A stretch of 33,818 nucleotides of DNA from Candidatus Obscuribacterales bacterium (GCA_021732565.1 JAKFUT010000123.1:1-33818), one strand, 5' to 3'; shown: positions 17,677-27,500, numbered from the stretch's first letter. Notes: generated from the sequence alone by a model not told the origin. A program made the numbers and translations.

Positions 17677-17889
17677 ACCATTGACTAACTCTTCCCACGT
17701 CGGGAAATGTCAATGATTATCCAGGAAAAAAATGTCGATTGCGTTTACTGCAATATATGACAACAATTGGCTGGCGACTCTAATGGGGATTGGTAAATGT
17801 TTGCAACCCAAGGAGGCAGTGCCATGTGAGAAGCGTACCGGATCACTTGCACCGCAATCTTGAGTTGAGCGATCGGTTGGATGACTCCA

Positions 17890-18567
17890 TTATTCGGCAA
17901 TCTTGTAACCAAGCCCGTAAACGGTTGAAATGAGATTCTTTGCTTCATCGGATGACCCCGATAACTTTTGCCGCAAGCGATTAACGTGACAACGAATCAC
18001 TTCGGGATTTATTTCTGCATCTGCAGGCCACAATCGATCGATTATCTGCTCAGCATTGAACACCTGGCCGCGATTTGTCGCCAATAGTTCTAGTATCTGG
18101 TACTCACGTCTTCGAAGATCTAGATTTTGTCCCTCGACTGTTACTGCGCACTGAGTGGTATTTACAGTAATACAGCCGATAGAGAATTCATTGGTGCGCG
18201 CTGTACGGGTACGCCTCATCAAAGCACCAATTCGAGCGAGCAGTTCGTCAAAGTGAAACGGCTTTGTCAGATAATCATCGGCGCCCGCTTCGAGCCCTTC
18301 AACCTTCTCAACGATGTCTTGCCTTGCAGTCAGCATAAGTACCGGAATAGTCATGCCTTGCCCGCGCAAGTCTTTCAAAAGACCAGGACCGGTTCCGTCA
18401 GGCAGGTTCCAGTCAAGAATGATTAAGTCGTGTGTTGCATGGAGTGCAAATTCGCGCGCTTGTGAGATTGAGTAGACGGGTTCCACCGTCATTCGCATTG
18501 CTTCCAAACAAGCTGCGATTTCGGCAGAAAGCGATTTGTCATCTTCAACGAGCAGGATCTTCGGCAT
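17890..18567 (-). CDS. OmpR/PhoB-family response regulator
   Basis: ATG 18567 (MPKILLVEDDK) is preferred because GAGGAG lies 6 nt upstream; the frame extends to an ATG at 18585 that would place this site inside the coding region. The 225-residue protein has a receiver domain with acidic pair Asp9/Asp10, phospho-acceptor Asp52 (LIILDWNLPDG), Thr80 and Lys102 (LTKPF). It also has a C-terminal winged-helix DNA-binding domain (LDLRRREYQILELLATNRG, VIRCHVNRLRQKLSG, ISTVYGLGYKIAE). Length and motifs are typical of the family. It lies upstream of the membrane protein and kinase genes on the same strand, separated by a 213-bp gap, so it may have its own transcript. Partnership with the kinase is inferred from proximity. 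Confidence 0.95.
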   Translation of the reverse strand: MPKILLVEDDKSLSAEIAACLEAMRMTVEPVYSISQAREFALHATHDLIILDWNLPDGTGPGLLKDLRGQGMTIPVLMLTARQDIVEKVEGLEAGADDYLTKPFHFDELLARIGALMRRTRTARTNEFSIGCITVNTTQCAVTVEGQNLDLRRREYQILELLATNRGQVFNAEQIIDRLWPADAEINPEVIRCHVNRLRQKLSGSSDEAKNLISTVYGLGYKIAE

Positions 18568-19189
18568 AGTTTTCTCCTCGCTCATAGGTTACCCGCAAAC
18601 ACGCATGTTCAAACGGGAAGGCGGAGTGGAAAACGTTGCTGCCTCAAGCACCAATTAAAGAAGACGCTTGTCGGTTGATAAAGTTGGACCATTTGAGCGT
18701 GAGTGAATTTTGCGCCAGGCTGCTTCGATTTGCTGAACAACGGGGCTCATTATTGCCCTCTTTAATCGTCCTTTGATCAGTGCAGTAGTCCCTGAGAGCG
18801 CGCTTCCTCCCGGCCGAGCAAGGAATGTCCGTGAGAAGAATCCGACATTGAGAGTCGCTTTCGTATTGGTGGATGTGGAAGTGCGGTGTCATGGCGAAGG
18901 CGGAGGGAATTGATGCCCGGGGCGAGGTGTTGAAGTGAAACAAGCGGGCGAGAGTGCCCGATTCCCGGCTCGAGTGCGCAAATATGAACCATCGACTGGC
19001 GATTTGTGCTTCTAATTTTGCTTCTTCATGCAGGTGGAAATCCTTCCTGCTACTCATTGTGCATTGACGGGAAGTGTTGTGCTTTTTGAAGAATGAGATG
19101 TTCTTTCAATAATTGGCGCATACCATCTGTTCACAAAGAGAAAGAGATCTCCAAATACCAAGGATTTCTCGGAAAGGAAGGAGCTTATA
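18568..19189. other. Divergent intergenic region of about 620 bp
   Basis: It separates the response regulator gene (-) from the small acidic-head gene (+). A 137-codon frame on the minus strand (18644-19057) lacks a ribosome site and recognisable features, so I do not call it. A short hairpin, CGGGC-GAGAGT-GCCCG, lies near 18949. The right end holds a candidate promoter (19086-19113). Confidence 0.5.
19086..19113 (+). promoter_or_regulatory. Candidate sigma-70-type promoter
   Basis: TTGAAG (19086-19091) and AATAAT (19108-19113) are 16 bp apart, about 75 bp upstream of ATG 19190. The -10 is 5/6 and the -35 4/6 to consensus. Confidence 0.35.
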
Positions 19190-19954
19190 ATGATAGATAC
19201 AGATGAATATTTTGAAATGGACGAAGAAGATGCCGACGAGTCTGCATTAGTGGCAGAGGAAGGCGCCCACCGAGCTTTCGCTGAGGTGGAGTTAAGTATG
19301 CAGCTTAAGATGTCGGATAAAACCACGGCGGTTGTGAAAACCGGAACGGATACCACTGTGGTAGACCTTCCTGCAGGCGGCGTATTTGTAAAGAACGCCG
19401 ACGGTAGCCAAACTATCAAGGTTGGTGGCGAATTTGCCACCGTAAATGCCGATGGAACTATCTCAGCTTCCAAATCGATTCAGTGGCTCAAACTCGGAGA
19501 TGATTCCGTGTTGAAAACTGCAGATGGACACAAGATTGTAATTGGAGCAGAAGGAATCAAGAGTTTCACTACTGCCAAGGGAGAACATGTCGACCTTCCC
19601 AAGAAGGAAGTGGCTAAGGAAATTGCGAAGGCTCTGGAACCGCAGAAAGGCGACGCCGACAAAGAGGCTCAAGAGCGATTAGACTCTGCCGTAAAACAGG
19701 CGTTAGAAGGGAAACTGGACGCCGACACGATTCAAGATCTTTGCGACCAGTATGGTAAGAAAACTGACATTGTTATGAAGATAAATCTTCGCCTTGAAGC
19801 TGAAGGAAGTAATGTGCGCTTGAAGAAATCGGAACCAATGGAGCGACCTGGTGCCGAAGGAGTGCCTGGAGTAAATTGGCAAGGATTCCAATATTCGCTG
19901 ACGAAGCACGGTACGGTGGTTAACTCAGCGACAGTTTGGCGAACAAAGAAATAA
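19190..19954 (+). CDS. Small acidic-headed, beta-rich protein of unknown family
   Basis: ATG 19190 has a strong ribosome site, AAGGAG at 19178-19183 with 6 nt spacing. The 254-residue product begins with a very acidic head (MIDTDEYFEMDEEDADES). Residues ~40-145 look beta-rich with short Asp/Gly turns and a loose repeating pattern (NADGSQTIKVGGEFATVNAD, DDSVLKTADGHKIVIGAEG). A charged helical stretch follows (KKEVAKEIAKALEPQKGDAD, AQERLDSAVKQALEGKLDAD), then a C-terminal segment with GVNWQGFQYSLTKHG. There is no signal peptide, so it is predicted cytoplasmic. It is probably monocistronic: a long gap and a GC hairpin follow it. No function can be assigned. Confidence 0.8.
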   Translation: MIDTDEYFEMDEEDADESALVAEEGAHRAFAEVELSMQLKMSDKTTAVVKTGTDTTVVDLPAGGVFVKNADGSQTIKVGGEFATVNADGTISASKSIQWLKLGDDSVLKTADGHKIVIGAEGIKSFTTAKGEHVDLPKKEVAKEIAKALEPQKGDADKEAQERLDSAVKQALEGKLDADTIQDLCDQYGKKTDIVMKINLRLEAEGSNVRLKKSEPMERPGAEGVPGVNWQGFQYSLTKHGTVVNSATVWRTKK

Positions 19955-19998
19955 GACCTTCGAACCTTTCTTTCGTCCTGGTGTTGTGTGTGGAATTT

Positions 19999-20025
19999 GC
20001 AGCCGGCCGCTCAGCGGCCGGCTGC
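19999..20025. terminator. Perfect 12-bp GC hairpin after the 19190 gene
   Basis: GCAGCCGGCCGC, loop TCA, GCGGCCGGCTGC: a perfect stem 45 bp after the stop at 19954, followed by TGTTCT instead of a clean T-run. It is probably a terminator or transcript-end stabiliser. Confidence 0.55.
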
Positions 20026-20439
20026 TGTTCTGTGAGCTCATGGAGTGCATCGGCAGGTTTTGAGAATTCGTTTCCAGCCTTGTCTGTCACGGGTAAATCT
20101 AAACGCACCGCCGGGCTGGTTTCGCTTCAGCGGTGGCGGGTCCCTCATCTTTATCATTGGAGAATGTGTCATTTGCAGTGCTGAAATAAATTGCGCAATA
20201 ATATGTGTCCCAATCAGATAAATGAATGCATCGTCTGTTCCAGGCCAACTCAAGGTCACTTATAAGATCTGTCCGTTGGAGACGAACACCAATTTGAAAC
20301 TCATTGGTATACACTCGTTCCATTTTTGAAGTGCATTATCTTTTCATGAAGCAACACGAAACGCACCAGTCAATGGAGTTTCGATTCCTAGAGTGATGAT
20401 TGCAGAATGACTTAGGCTCTAGGTGCTGGCGGCAAACCT

Positions 20440-20446
20440 GAGGAGG
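20440..20446 (+). promoter_or_regulatory. Ribosome binding site that fixes the start of the Pro-rich repeat gene
   Basis: GAGGAGG lies 9 nt before ATG 20456. The same frame is open to a TTG at 20423, which has no such site. Confidence 0.7.
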
Positions 20447-20455
20447 ATTACTAGA

Positions 20456-21862
20456 ATGAGTGCACTACCGAGAGAAAATGATGGTTTTAACGTAGGTGTA
20501 GAAGCGCAAGTAGAGGTCCAAGCTAGCGCGATTTTTGAGGAATCTTACAGAGCAATTTCCGAGCATGTGAGACCTGTGGCGGTCTCAATGAACGCAGAGA
20601 CACTTGGAGCCGCCGGCTGCGGACATGCGCAAGTGGACTCCACTGGTATCACTTTTGGCGGAAGCGTTGAAACTCCAGTTGGTAGAGCTGATGTATATGG
20701 ACAAATAAGCATTCAGAGGCCGCAAGATGGATGCATTCCGCCACCGGTAGTGGAGACTCCTCCGCCCGTAATATGTGAAACACCGCCGGTAGTGATTCCG
20801 CCACCGGTAATGGAAACTCCGCCAGTAATATGCGAAACGCCGCCGATTGTGATTCCTCCCCCGGTAATGGAAACTCCGCCCGTCATATGTGAAACGCCGC
20901 CGATTGTGATTCCTCCTCCGGTAATGGAAACTCCGCCAGTCATATGTGAAACGCCGCCGATTGTGATTCCTCCCGTAATGGAAACTCCACCAGTAATATG
21001 TGAAACTCCGCCGGTCGTGGAGACTCTTCCGCCAGTACTGGAAATTCCTCCTCCGGTAATATGTGATACACCGCCAGTTCCGTCGGTTGACACGATCATT
21101 ACGGGTACAATAGAGACCCCGATCGGTACGATAGATGGCCACATAGTGGTATCGCCTGAAGGTATCACCGGCGCAATCGAGGTGACGACTCCGAGTCAGC
21201 AACCTGAGGCGCAATGGGAGAGTGATATTCCAACCAATCAGCAGCCACCTGAAGGACCTGCCATTGAACTTGAAAATCTGCCGAGTCCACAAATTGAGGG
21301 TCAGAGTGACACAGTCATTACCGGCACTATAGATACACCGCTGGGCACTGTAGACGGCCAGGTTGTGATATCGTCGGATGGCATCATTACCGGGACCCTG
21401 GACACCCCCTTGGGACGCATAGACGGGCAGATCTTGATGTCTCCCGAAGGTATTTTTACGGGCACCGTGGACACGCCGATCGGCACGGTAGATGGACAGG
21501 TCGTGATATCTCCGGAAGGTATTGATGCTGATTTGATGGTAGAGCACCGCCATGAAGATCGCGATGGAAACATGATGGAAGAGATTCACTCTGCCATTGA
21601 AGTAGCCGTATCCGCGGAAAGGCCGGCCGGTCCACTGGAACCCAACGAACTCATTCCAACTCAAAATGAAAGACCCAAGCTACAGGAGCAAAAGCCTGCT
21701 GCGGAAATACAGGCGACCATAGATCTGTCTCAGGCGCAAGCTTCGCTGAGCGTTAATGTTCCGGTTTTAGGTTCACTCAACGTACATGCCGACAGAAACA
21801 GTATTAAGGGATTGCTCAGTGGTGCAGGACTGACCGCTTTTGGTCGGATTCGAACACGTTAA
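20456..21862 (+). CDS. Two-repeat protein: Pro-rich 19-mers plus 23-residue beta-like repeats
   Basis: The 468-residue product starts MSALPRENDG with no signal peptide. Residues ~95-210 are a Pro-rich array of 19-residue units (PPPVMETPPVICETPPIVI type). The array carries six VIC(E/D)TPP motifs, one Cys per unit. Four 23-residue units of the form ITGTIDTPLGTVDGQVVIS follow: one at ~215-237 and three consecutive at ~288-356. A divergent relative precedes the Pro array (GGSVETPVGRADVYGQISIQ) and a similar pattern ends the protein (LSVNVPVLGSLNVHADRN). The alternation of strand-like and Gly turn residues suggests a stacked beta structure. An acidic stretch follows (VEHRHEDRDGNMMEEIHSA). The Pro array would be an extended spacer. 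A strong terminator at 21892 ends the transcript. Family not recognised. Confidence 0.8.
   Translation: MSALPRENDGFNVGVEAQVEVQASAIFEESYRAISEHVRPVAVSMNAETLGAAGCGHAQVDSTGITFGGSVETPVGRADVYGQISIQRPQDGCIPPPVVETPPPVICETPPVVIPPPVMETPPVICETPPIVIPPPVMETPPVICETPPIVIPPPVMETPPVICETPPIVIPPVMETPPVICETPPVVETLPPVLEIPPPVICDTPPVPSVDTIITGTIETPIGTIDGHIVVSPEGITGAIEVTTPSQQPEAQWESDIPTNQQPPEGPAIELENLPSPQIEGQSDTVITGTIDTPLGTVDGQVVISSDGIITGTLDTPLGRIDGQILMSPEGIFTGTVDTPIGTVDGQVVISPEGIDADLMVEHRHEDRDGNMMEEIHSAIEVAVSAERPAGPLEPNELIPTQNERPKLQEQKPAAEIQATIDLSQAQASLSVNVPVLGSLNVHADRNSIKGLLSGAGLTAFGRIRTR
20777..21075 (+). repeat. 57-bp tandem repeat encoding a Pro-rich 19-residue unit
   Basis: The GAA of successive CETPP motifs falls at 20777, 20834, 20891 and 20948, exactly 57 bp apart, then 21002 (54 bp, one Pro codon lost). 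A diverged VICDTPP follows with its GAT at 21065. Confidence 0.9.
21098..21523 (+). repeat. 69-bp repeat encoding a 23-residue beta-like unit, 4 copies
   Basis: Copies lie at 21098-21166, 21317-21385, 21386-21454 and 21455-21523; the last three are directly consecutive. The protein is well conserved (TGT.DTP.G..DGQ....S.GI) while bases differ, so the array is older than the Pro-rich one. Confidence 0.9.
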
Positions 21863-21891
21863 GGCAACAGCCAATACCTCAGTTTTATCGA

Positions 21892-21932
21892 AGAGAAAAG
21901 AGCATTCCTGGCGGAATGCCTTTTCTCTTTTT
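21892..21932. terminator. Strong intrinsic terminator between convergent genes
   Basis: AGAGAAAAG, one bulged A, GCATTCC, loop TGGC, then GGAATGC and CTTTTCTCT, ending in five T residues (21928-21932). The stem is 16 bp with one bulge. The A-rich left arm makes it usable from both strands, serving the genes ending at 21862 (+) and 21997 (-). Confidence 0.9.
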
Positions 21933-21996
21933 CGCTTTCCGAACATTGCAAGGATACCATTGACCTGAATACAGCTTAGGTGATACAAATTACAAA

Positions 21997-24336
21997 TTAG
22001 CGACGTCGTATTTGAGTACCTGACAGAGCCGCCTTAAGCTGGAAGTAAGAGGCCAGAGATATCTTGGTGCCCGAGATGTCTAAAGTCTTGAGCCCGGTCA
22101 TAGACGCCAATGTCGGAACGGAAGCATCAGTCACTCCGGTTCCTGTTAGTTCAAGTCCGGTCAATCCCATTTGTGAAAGTCGTGACAAATCACTTTCGGG
22201 AAAGCGCGCGAAGTTTAGACGCAGCGTGCCAACGTCCGTGTTTGAGCCCAGGTTTTCCATCCCTCTGGAGCCAATGTCAGTTCTGCTCAAATCCAATATC
22301 TTGCTTCCAGATAAACCGGTTAGGGCACCGTCTCCTGCGATAGAAAGCAGCAAGCCGCCTAAAGGGGCACCAGGATTGGTCTTCATTTCGTTGCGAAGCT
22401 TAGCCTCGGCAAGCGGCTTGATGTGTTTGTCTACTTCCGCAAAGCGTGTGCGCAGCCATTCTGGAGTGGTTGCCGGATCAAGCCGGGTCTCCAGCATTTT
22501 GAAGGCGACAGCGGTCGCGACAGGATTCTCCCGGGCTGCCATCCAAAATACATCGGTGTCCGGGTGCAGCAATTTTTCACCCACATGCACTGCGAAAGCT
22601 TCATCAACATCCGTCGGAGAATAGGGCTCACGAGGGCGGATGCCGGGTTCCAGCTTGAGAATATCTCCAAAGGAGGTTCCCTTTGTTCCAGCACTCCATT
22701 TAATAAGGTGCGATATTTCGTGCATGAGTCTTTCTGCAACTGGAGAATAGCGTTCGCTTACTCCTGAGGGACGATTCAACTGAAAGAGTCGAATGGTACC
22801 GTCGGGAGTGGCTTGTGCTGAAGATCTGAACCACGCTCCGTTTTGGAGCTGCCAGAACTTGTCCATCGGATTCGGCGTGTCCACCAATACTATTCTGCGA
22901 GGAATCGCGCCCAGTCCTGATTGAGCGACTGCGTTAACTACGTCTTCCGGAAGTACACGTTCCCCGTGAGGGTGCTCCGCTAACTTGCGGCGAGCTGTTT
23001 CCACTGCTCCTCTGTCCACGCCCGCACTGGACGGGTCCAACTCGGCCACTCGACGAAGGTCTCTCACTTCGGCAAGCGATCGAGCATAGTCCTCCGGCGC
23101 TACGATCTCCGTGTTGGTGCCCTTAATTTTCCACACAACCACGTTCTTGCTTACCATATCGAGATGATTGTCCACAAAATGGTCCCGGGTTTTTGCGGTC
23201 TCGGCGGTCGGCTCGGATTTGAGCTTGGCGAACATTTCTGTTCCCCTGGTTGGTGCTTCTAATCGCGCTTCGCCGCTTACTACTGTTGATGCTGGAGGGT
23301 TCGGCATGTCCAGTTTTTCGACTGGTGCCTGAGACCGCACCGGTTCAGTTGTCGTGGTATTTTCGTTGAATGGACGTGCTTCCCGCAGGCTTTGTTTTTC
23401 GGTTTCGATGGCCTGGTAGCGGGCTCTGGAGGCATTTATACCTCCTCCGGGCATTGCGGCTAGTGAATCCAATCCGCCCCTCAACAGGCTTCGTCCAAGT
23501 ACGTGTCCCCACTGAATTGTTGCAAATGAACGGCCTTCCTTCTGTTGTCTCTGGATTTCCTCAAGAGCTCCGCTTGTGGTGCCGAATGAAAAACCCGTGC
23601 TCATTGTTTGAAGAAATGGACTGCGACTAATCCGTCCACCCGACATTGCGTCGAATTTTCCGGTGAGCAAGTGAGCCGCTCCAAAGAGGGCTATATCAGC
23701 TCCAGCGTATTCTAGTGAGAAAGTGTTTTTGAGCGTTGTGGACAGCCCGCCGAATATGTCACGTTCCCCGGTCTTACGATCGACATAGTTGCGACTGTCG
23801 AGACCCGTTTCCGCAAGGCGCGAGAGGCTTCCTACGGCCACGCCCTTAAGCGGGATGGATTTAATTCCGTCGCATAGCTGGAATGTACCTCTTAAGGCAA
23901 GACCCTTGCCGAATCCCAGAGCGAAATCCAAAGCCTGCCGGCCGGCTGAGTCGTCTGGTGAGGCCTGATCGGCTGCGCAAATTAAGGCAGTTGCTCCCCA
24001 TGTACCAAACGCCAAGCCCCCACGTGCGGTCTTTCCCGGCAGGAACAGCGCCATGGTCTTTATGAAGTTGGCGCCGTAGTGGGCAAATTCTGCTGCCAGC
24101 GTAGGGTTTCCGGGGACAATCTTGTCGGCAACCCAGCGGGGGCCGTAGTTGAGATAGCTCTTCTTCTCCGGAAGCGGTTGTTCTTCGCCGCCCGGCCGCT
24201 GAATTGTTTCCGATGACATCAAGGTACTGGTCTTGAGTTCAAATTGGCGTCCAAAAACTTCGCCGCGCAAAAGGTCAGCACCGTTAACCGCCGGTGCTTT
24301 CTCTGGTGCAGGTAGGCTAATATCTAAAAGAGGCAT
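21997..24336 (-). CDS. HEXXH metallopeptidase-like protein with C-terminal leucine-rich repeats
   Basis: The product is about 779 residues from ATG 24336; a TTG at 24342 in the same frame is possible and neither has a good ribosome site. Residues ~55-290 are Gly/Ala/Leu-rich with hydrophobic helices (KTMALFLPGKTARGGLAFGT, ALDFALGFGKGLALRG). A disordered linker follows. Near residue 539 is RLMHEISHLIKWSAG, a canonical HEXXH zinc site, with a candidate third ligand Glu579 in DVDEAFAVHVGE 36 residues later, the gluzincin arrangement. The last ~90 residues are leucine-rich units (LRLNFARFP, LTGLELTGTGVTD, LKTLDISGTKIS), a recognition fold. No signal peptide is evident. It lies 170 bp downstream of the giant gene on the same strand. 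A peptidase with LRR targeting is inferred; substrate unknown. Confidence 0.85.
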   Translation of the reverse strand: MPLLDISLPAPEKAPAVNGADLLRGEVFGRQFELKTSTLMSSETIQRPGGEEQPLPEKKSYLNYGPRWVADKIVPGNPTLAAEFAHYGANFIKTMALFLPGKTARGGLAFGTWGATALICAADQASPDDSAGRQALDFALGFGKGLALRGTFQLCDGIKSIPLKGVAVGSLSRLAETGLDSRNYVDRKTGERDIFGGLSTTLKNTFSLEYAGADIALFGAAHLLTGKFDAMSGGRISRSPFLQTMSTGFSFGTTSGALEEIQRQQKEGRSFATIQWGHVLGRSLLRGGLDSLAAMPGGGINASRARYQAIETEKQSLREARPFNENTTTTEPVRSQAPVEKLDMPNPPASTVVSGEARLEAPTRGTEMFAKLKSEPTAETAKTRDHFVDNHLDMVSKNVVVWKIKGTNTEIVAPEDYARSLAEVRDLRRVAELDPSSAGVDRGAVETARRKLAEHPHGERVLPEDVVNAVAQSGLGAIPRRIVLVDTPNPMDKFWQLQNGAWFRSSAQATPDGTIRLFQLNRPSGVSERYSPVAERLMHEISHLIKWSAGTKGTSFGDILKLEPGIRPREPYSPTDVDEAFAVHVGEKLLHPDTDVFWMAARENPVATAVAFKMLETRLDPATTPEWLRTRFAEVDKHIKPLAEAKLRNEMKTNPGAPLGGLLLSIAGDGALTGLSGSKILDLSRTDIGSRGMENLGSNTDVGTLRLNFARFPESDLSRLSQMGLTGLELTGTGVTDASVPTLASMTGLKTLDISGTKISLASYFQLKAALSGTQIRRR

Positions 24337-24506
24337 GCTCAAAATCTACTGGAAACAGGTCTTCCGGTCAATGGTAGGCGTCCCCTGCAGGGGAGTTATG
24401 AGAAGCGTTCTCAGGATCGTGCGTTGGACCGGTGGGAGCCGTGATACGATTGACAGGTTCCCACTAATGCGCGTCCAAGTCTGAGTCCGGCTCACCCCTC
24501 AGTCAT

Positions 24507-27500
24507 TTAACTGGCGGCGATTTCAATTGCTTCCTGGACCGTTACTCCCTCATTGCGCAGAGTTTCCAGGTGCCTTCTGAGAGCTGCCTTTTGTGGCTCT
24601 GTGAGATTAAGTAGTCTCGTTTCCATAAAACGAATTTCCGCTGGAGACATACTTCCCCACTGAGCGTTGAGCTCCCTCGATGTATTGAGGTGGTTTCCGT
24701 CAAAAGTGCCCCATCGTCTGGCAGCGCCGGCTGCATCACCAAGATCGAGGTTGCGGAGTCTGTCTCTCACGCGGTCTCTAGTGTGAGTGATTTCTGGAAG
24801 TTCGGTGCCGAGTCGCGCCATCTCCGCCGTCACTCTTTGCTCCCGGCGCAGAATTGCTTCTATCTGCCTCATTCCATGGAATGATTGGGCGTCCCTGTTT
24901 GCTCCGGCTTGAACACGCAGACGAATGTTGCACGCGCTCAACGGCAAGCTGGCACCACTGGTGGTGATGAACGATCTGGTGGCCGTATCATAATGGCTGA
25001 TGTCTCTTGGATAATAGGTCGCGCTGCCATGGATGATAGCCGCGCCCGCTTGGTTTGGATTGCTTACTTGTTCTACTCGGGACGATGCTGGACGAGGGGC
25101 CCCTAGCGCACCGCTCCATGACTCCGGCAGGAAATCTCGCGCAGCCGTAGGCGGGAGTTCCGCCCATCTTGCGCTTGCGGCTTCCCATTGAGCCTGATGC
25201 CGAGCCCATTCACCCACCGTAGGCGATAACCCCGTTCGATCTGCAAAAGCTGCTGCTCGGGTAGTGTCGGTTCCATATTCCGACCATACGAGATGTTCAC
25301 GCACAAGTGGAGCGAATTCGTTGTACAGCGGTCGTAATGCCTGTCTCTCCTGAGCCAGACGTGCTTCCAGATATGCACGTCGCTGCCCGTTGTTGGCGAA
25401 GGTGCCGTGAGTTTCAACGTGCCGCAATGCAGCAACGAGTTCGGCAGGTTGAGTTATGTGTTGCAGCGCTTCCGTGGCCCTGCGACGCAGAGCTGCCGGA
25501 TTGGCTGCGTCGGCATTGAGAGCCAGATTCGCGTCAGCGACTGCTCCGCGATTTAATGCTTCAAGACCGGCATGAAGATCTGATACCACTTGCTGCCGCT
25601 CGCTGGCCCGCGTGTGCATCTCCTCTAATCGAGTGAGTCTAGCGTCTTGTGCGGGCGAGAGATCGGTGCGGGCGCGCATTCTCTCAATGCTGGCATTAAC
25701 GTGCTCCAGGATCGTACCGCTGTGCCACGGAGATCCTTCCACAAATCCGATCACTCTACCGTGCACATCGATCTCCACATTACTTCTCACTTCAGGTACA
25801 TCGACTTGTCTGCGTCCTAACACAAAGTCGTCGACGGCACGTCCGACCTGCCGGTCCAAAGTGACTTCATTGTTTGCGTGTGCCAAGGCTCGCTGGGCGT
25901 GTTCACGCATTGAGCGCAACGCAGGATTGTTTTCGCAGGCGGTAATGAATTCCTGGATACGAGTTTGTCGCTCCGTTGCATTCAGTGTTGTTTGCGCCCC
26001 TCGCAGAATGTCTCGAATTGGGGGAGTCCGTCCATTGTCCAGGGCACCGAGGGCCTGAGCCAATGGCAGGTTATCTTGAATGAAACGCGGTGTGCCATTC
26101 TGTGGCGGATCACCAAAGAGAAAGCGCTCAATCAGTTGTTCACCATGTGCTGTTATCCGCCGATTCCTGCCGTTCCAACCTGCTGTGGGACTGGTGCCTT
26201 CAGGCAATGTGATTGTGAATTGCCGACCTGGTTTTGCTCTGGTACTTATGTCAAGAGGAAGCCATTCTCCTGTCGTGGTGTTGCGCAACATATAGTCGAT
26301 CCCCACCCGATCGCCGGCCGACTGAGAAGGACACTCTACAAGTTCCCAACCTGGAGCTCGACGTTGCAGGAGATCCCTGATTATTTGCGATCCCTGCAGT
26401 TGGCACATATCTCCTGTGGTTCCACTGCGACCGGCCAGTATGTCGGCTTCGGTTTGAACGTTTTCGGGAGGGGCGACTCGTTGTTCCCTTCGCAGTACCA
26501 GGCGACCGTCCGGACCAATCAATGGAGCCTCCGGGCCTCCCGGACGGACCGGCGCTTCCGGCGGGTTTGCTATGCCGGCGCGTTGACGGATGAAATCCAT
26601 AATCGATCTTCGCCCCGTGTACTGTCCTTCAAAATGCTGTCTCAGGAGTTCCGGATGTACTCCCGCATCCGAAAGAGCTGCCATGAATTCGCGCTCCAGT
26701 GAATCGCGCGTTCGTCCCATCGGATTGTCCGCATCTCTGGTGGCGATCTCTCCGGGGTTGCGTTCGGCGAATTCTCTGAACGTCTGTGAAAGCGGAGTTC
26801 CACGCTCTGCGTATTGGCGTATGTGGAACATCTCTTCCATCATCGTAAAAGCATGCTCGGCCACAATTCGGCGGCCGTTCGCGCTTTCCACTACGCGATT
26901 CATCTCCGCCTGCTGAGTCAAATTCAACGCGCGTCCGTCTGCTGCCCGCCGAGGATTCAGAACATCAACAATGACTCCGTCGCTCAGTCTGACCTGCGTG
27001 CGAGGTTCGTTGATCACAAAACGACCTTCCGGTGTTCGAATAGCTTCACCCACGGTCCGCATTCCGTTAATGTGTTCTGTTACTCCCCGCCCCGCGATGA
27101 TATCCGCAGCACTCATAGCAGGCAAAGCCACTCCGTTGATATCAAGATTCGCAGGTTTCGTGCTGGCATTTCGAGCATTCTCATAAGCTTGTTGGTAGTT
27201 CCCGCCATGCATCTCACGCACCGCAGATGTCATCCACGCGCCATCCGTCCCCAACCTGGAAGCATTCGCTCTGGCATTGTCTCGCTGATTTGCGGGTAGC
27301 TCATGTGGAAGTGCCATGTGGACTTCCGGAGCTCGACGCACGATAATCGGCGGATCCCCGTGTCGAGCGGTGAACGGTGTCACTTCGTAATGCCCCGGTC
27401 GAACCTCTCGAATTTGATGTCCATCTCTGCGTAATTGACTTAGCAACGCAGCCTCAAACTCAGGGGTTACATGCACTTCGTTGCCTCTCGCGGCTCGAAG

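Larger units (their letters stand above)
19955..20455. other. Intergenic region of about 500 bp
   Basis: The left part holds a 12-bp-stem GC hairpin (19999-20025). A weak promoter-like pair, TTGCAG (20173-20178) and AATAAT (20197-20202) with 18-bp spacing, could serve the gene at 20456 with a long leader. Nothing else is convincing. Confidence 0.45.

Noticed and set aside
18644..19057. 137-codon open frame on the minus strand in the gap between the response regulator and the 19190 gene
   Set aside because: There is no ribosome site, no recognisable motif and His/Ser/Arg-rich composition unlike neighbouring genes. It could be real but cannot be supported.
20585..21664. 359-codon open frame on the minus strand
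   Set aside because: It is the antisense shadow of the Pro-rich repeat gene: its Tyr/Arg/His-rich repeats follow directly from the 57-bp repeat, and the plus frame has the ribosome site and sensible protein.
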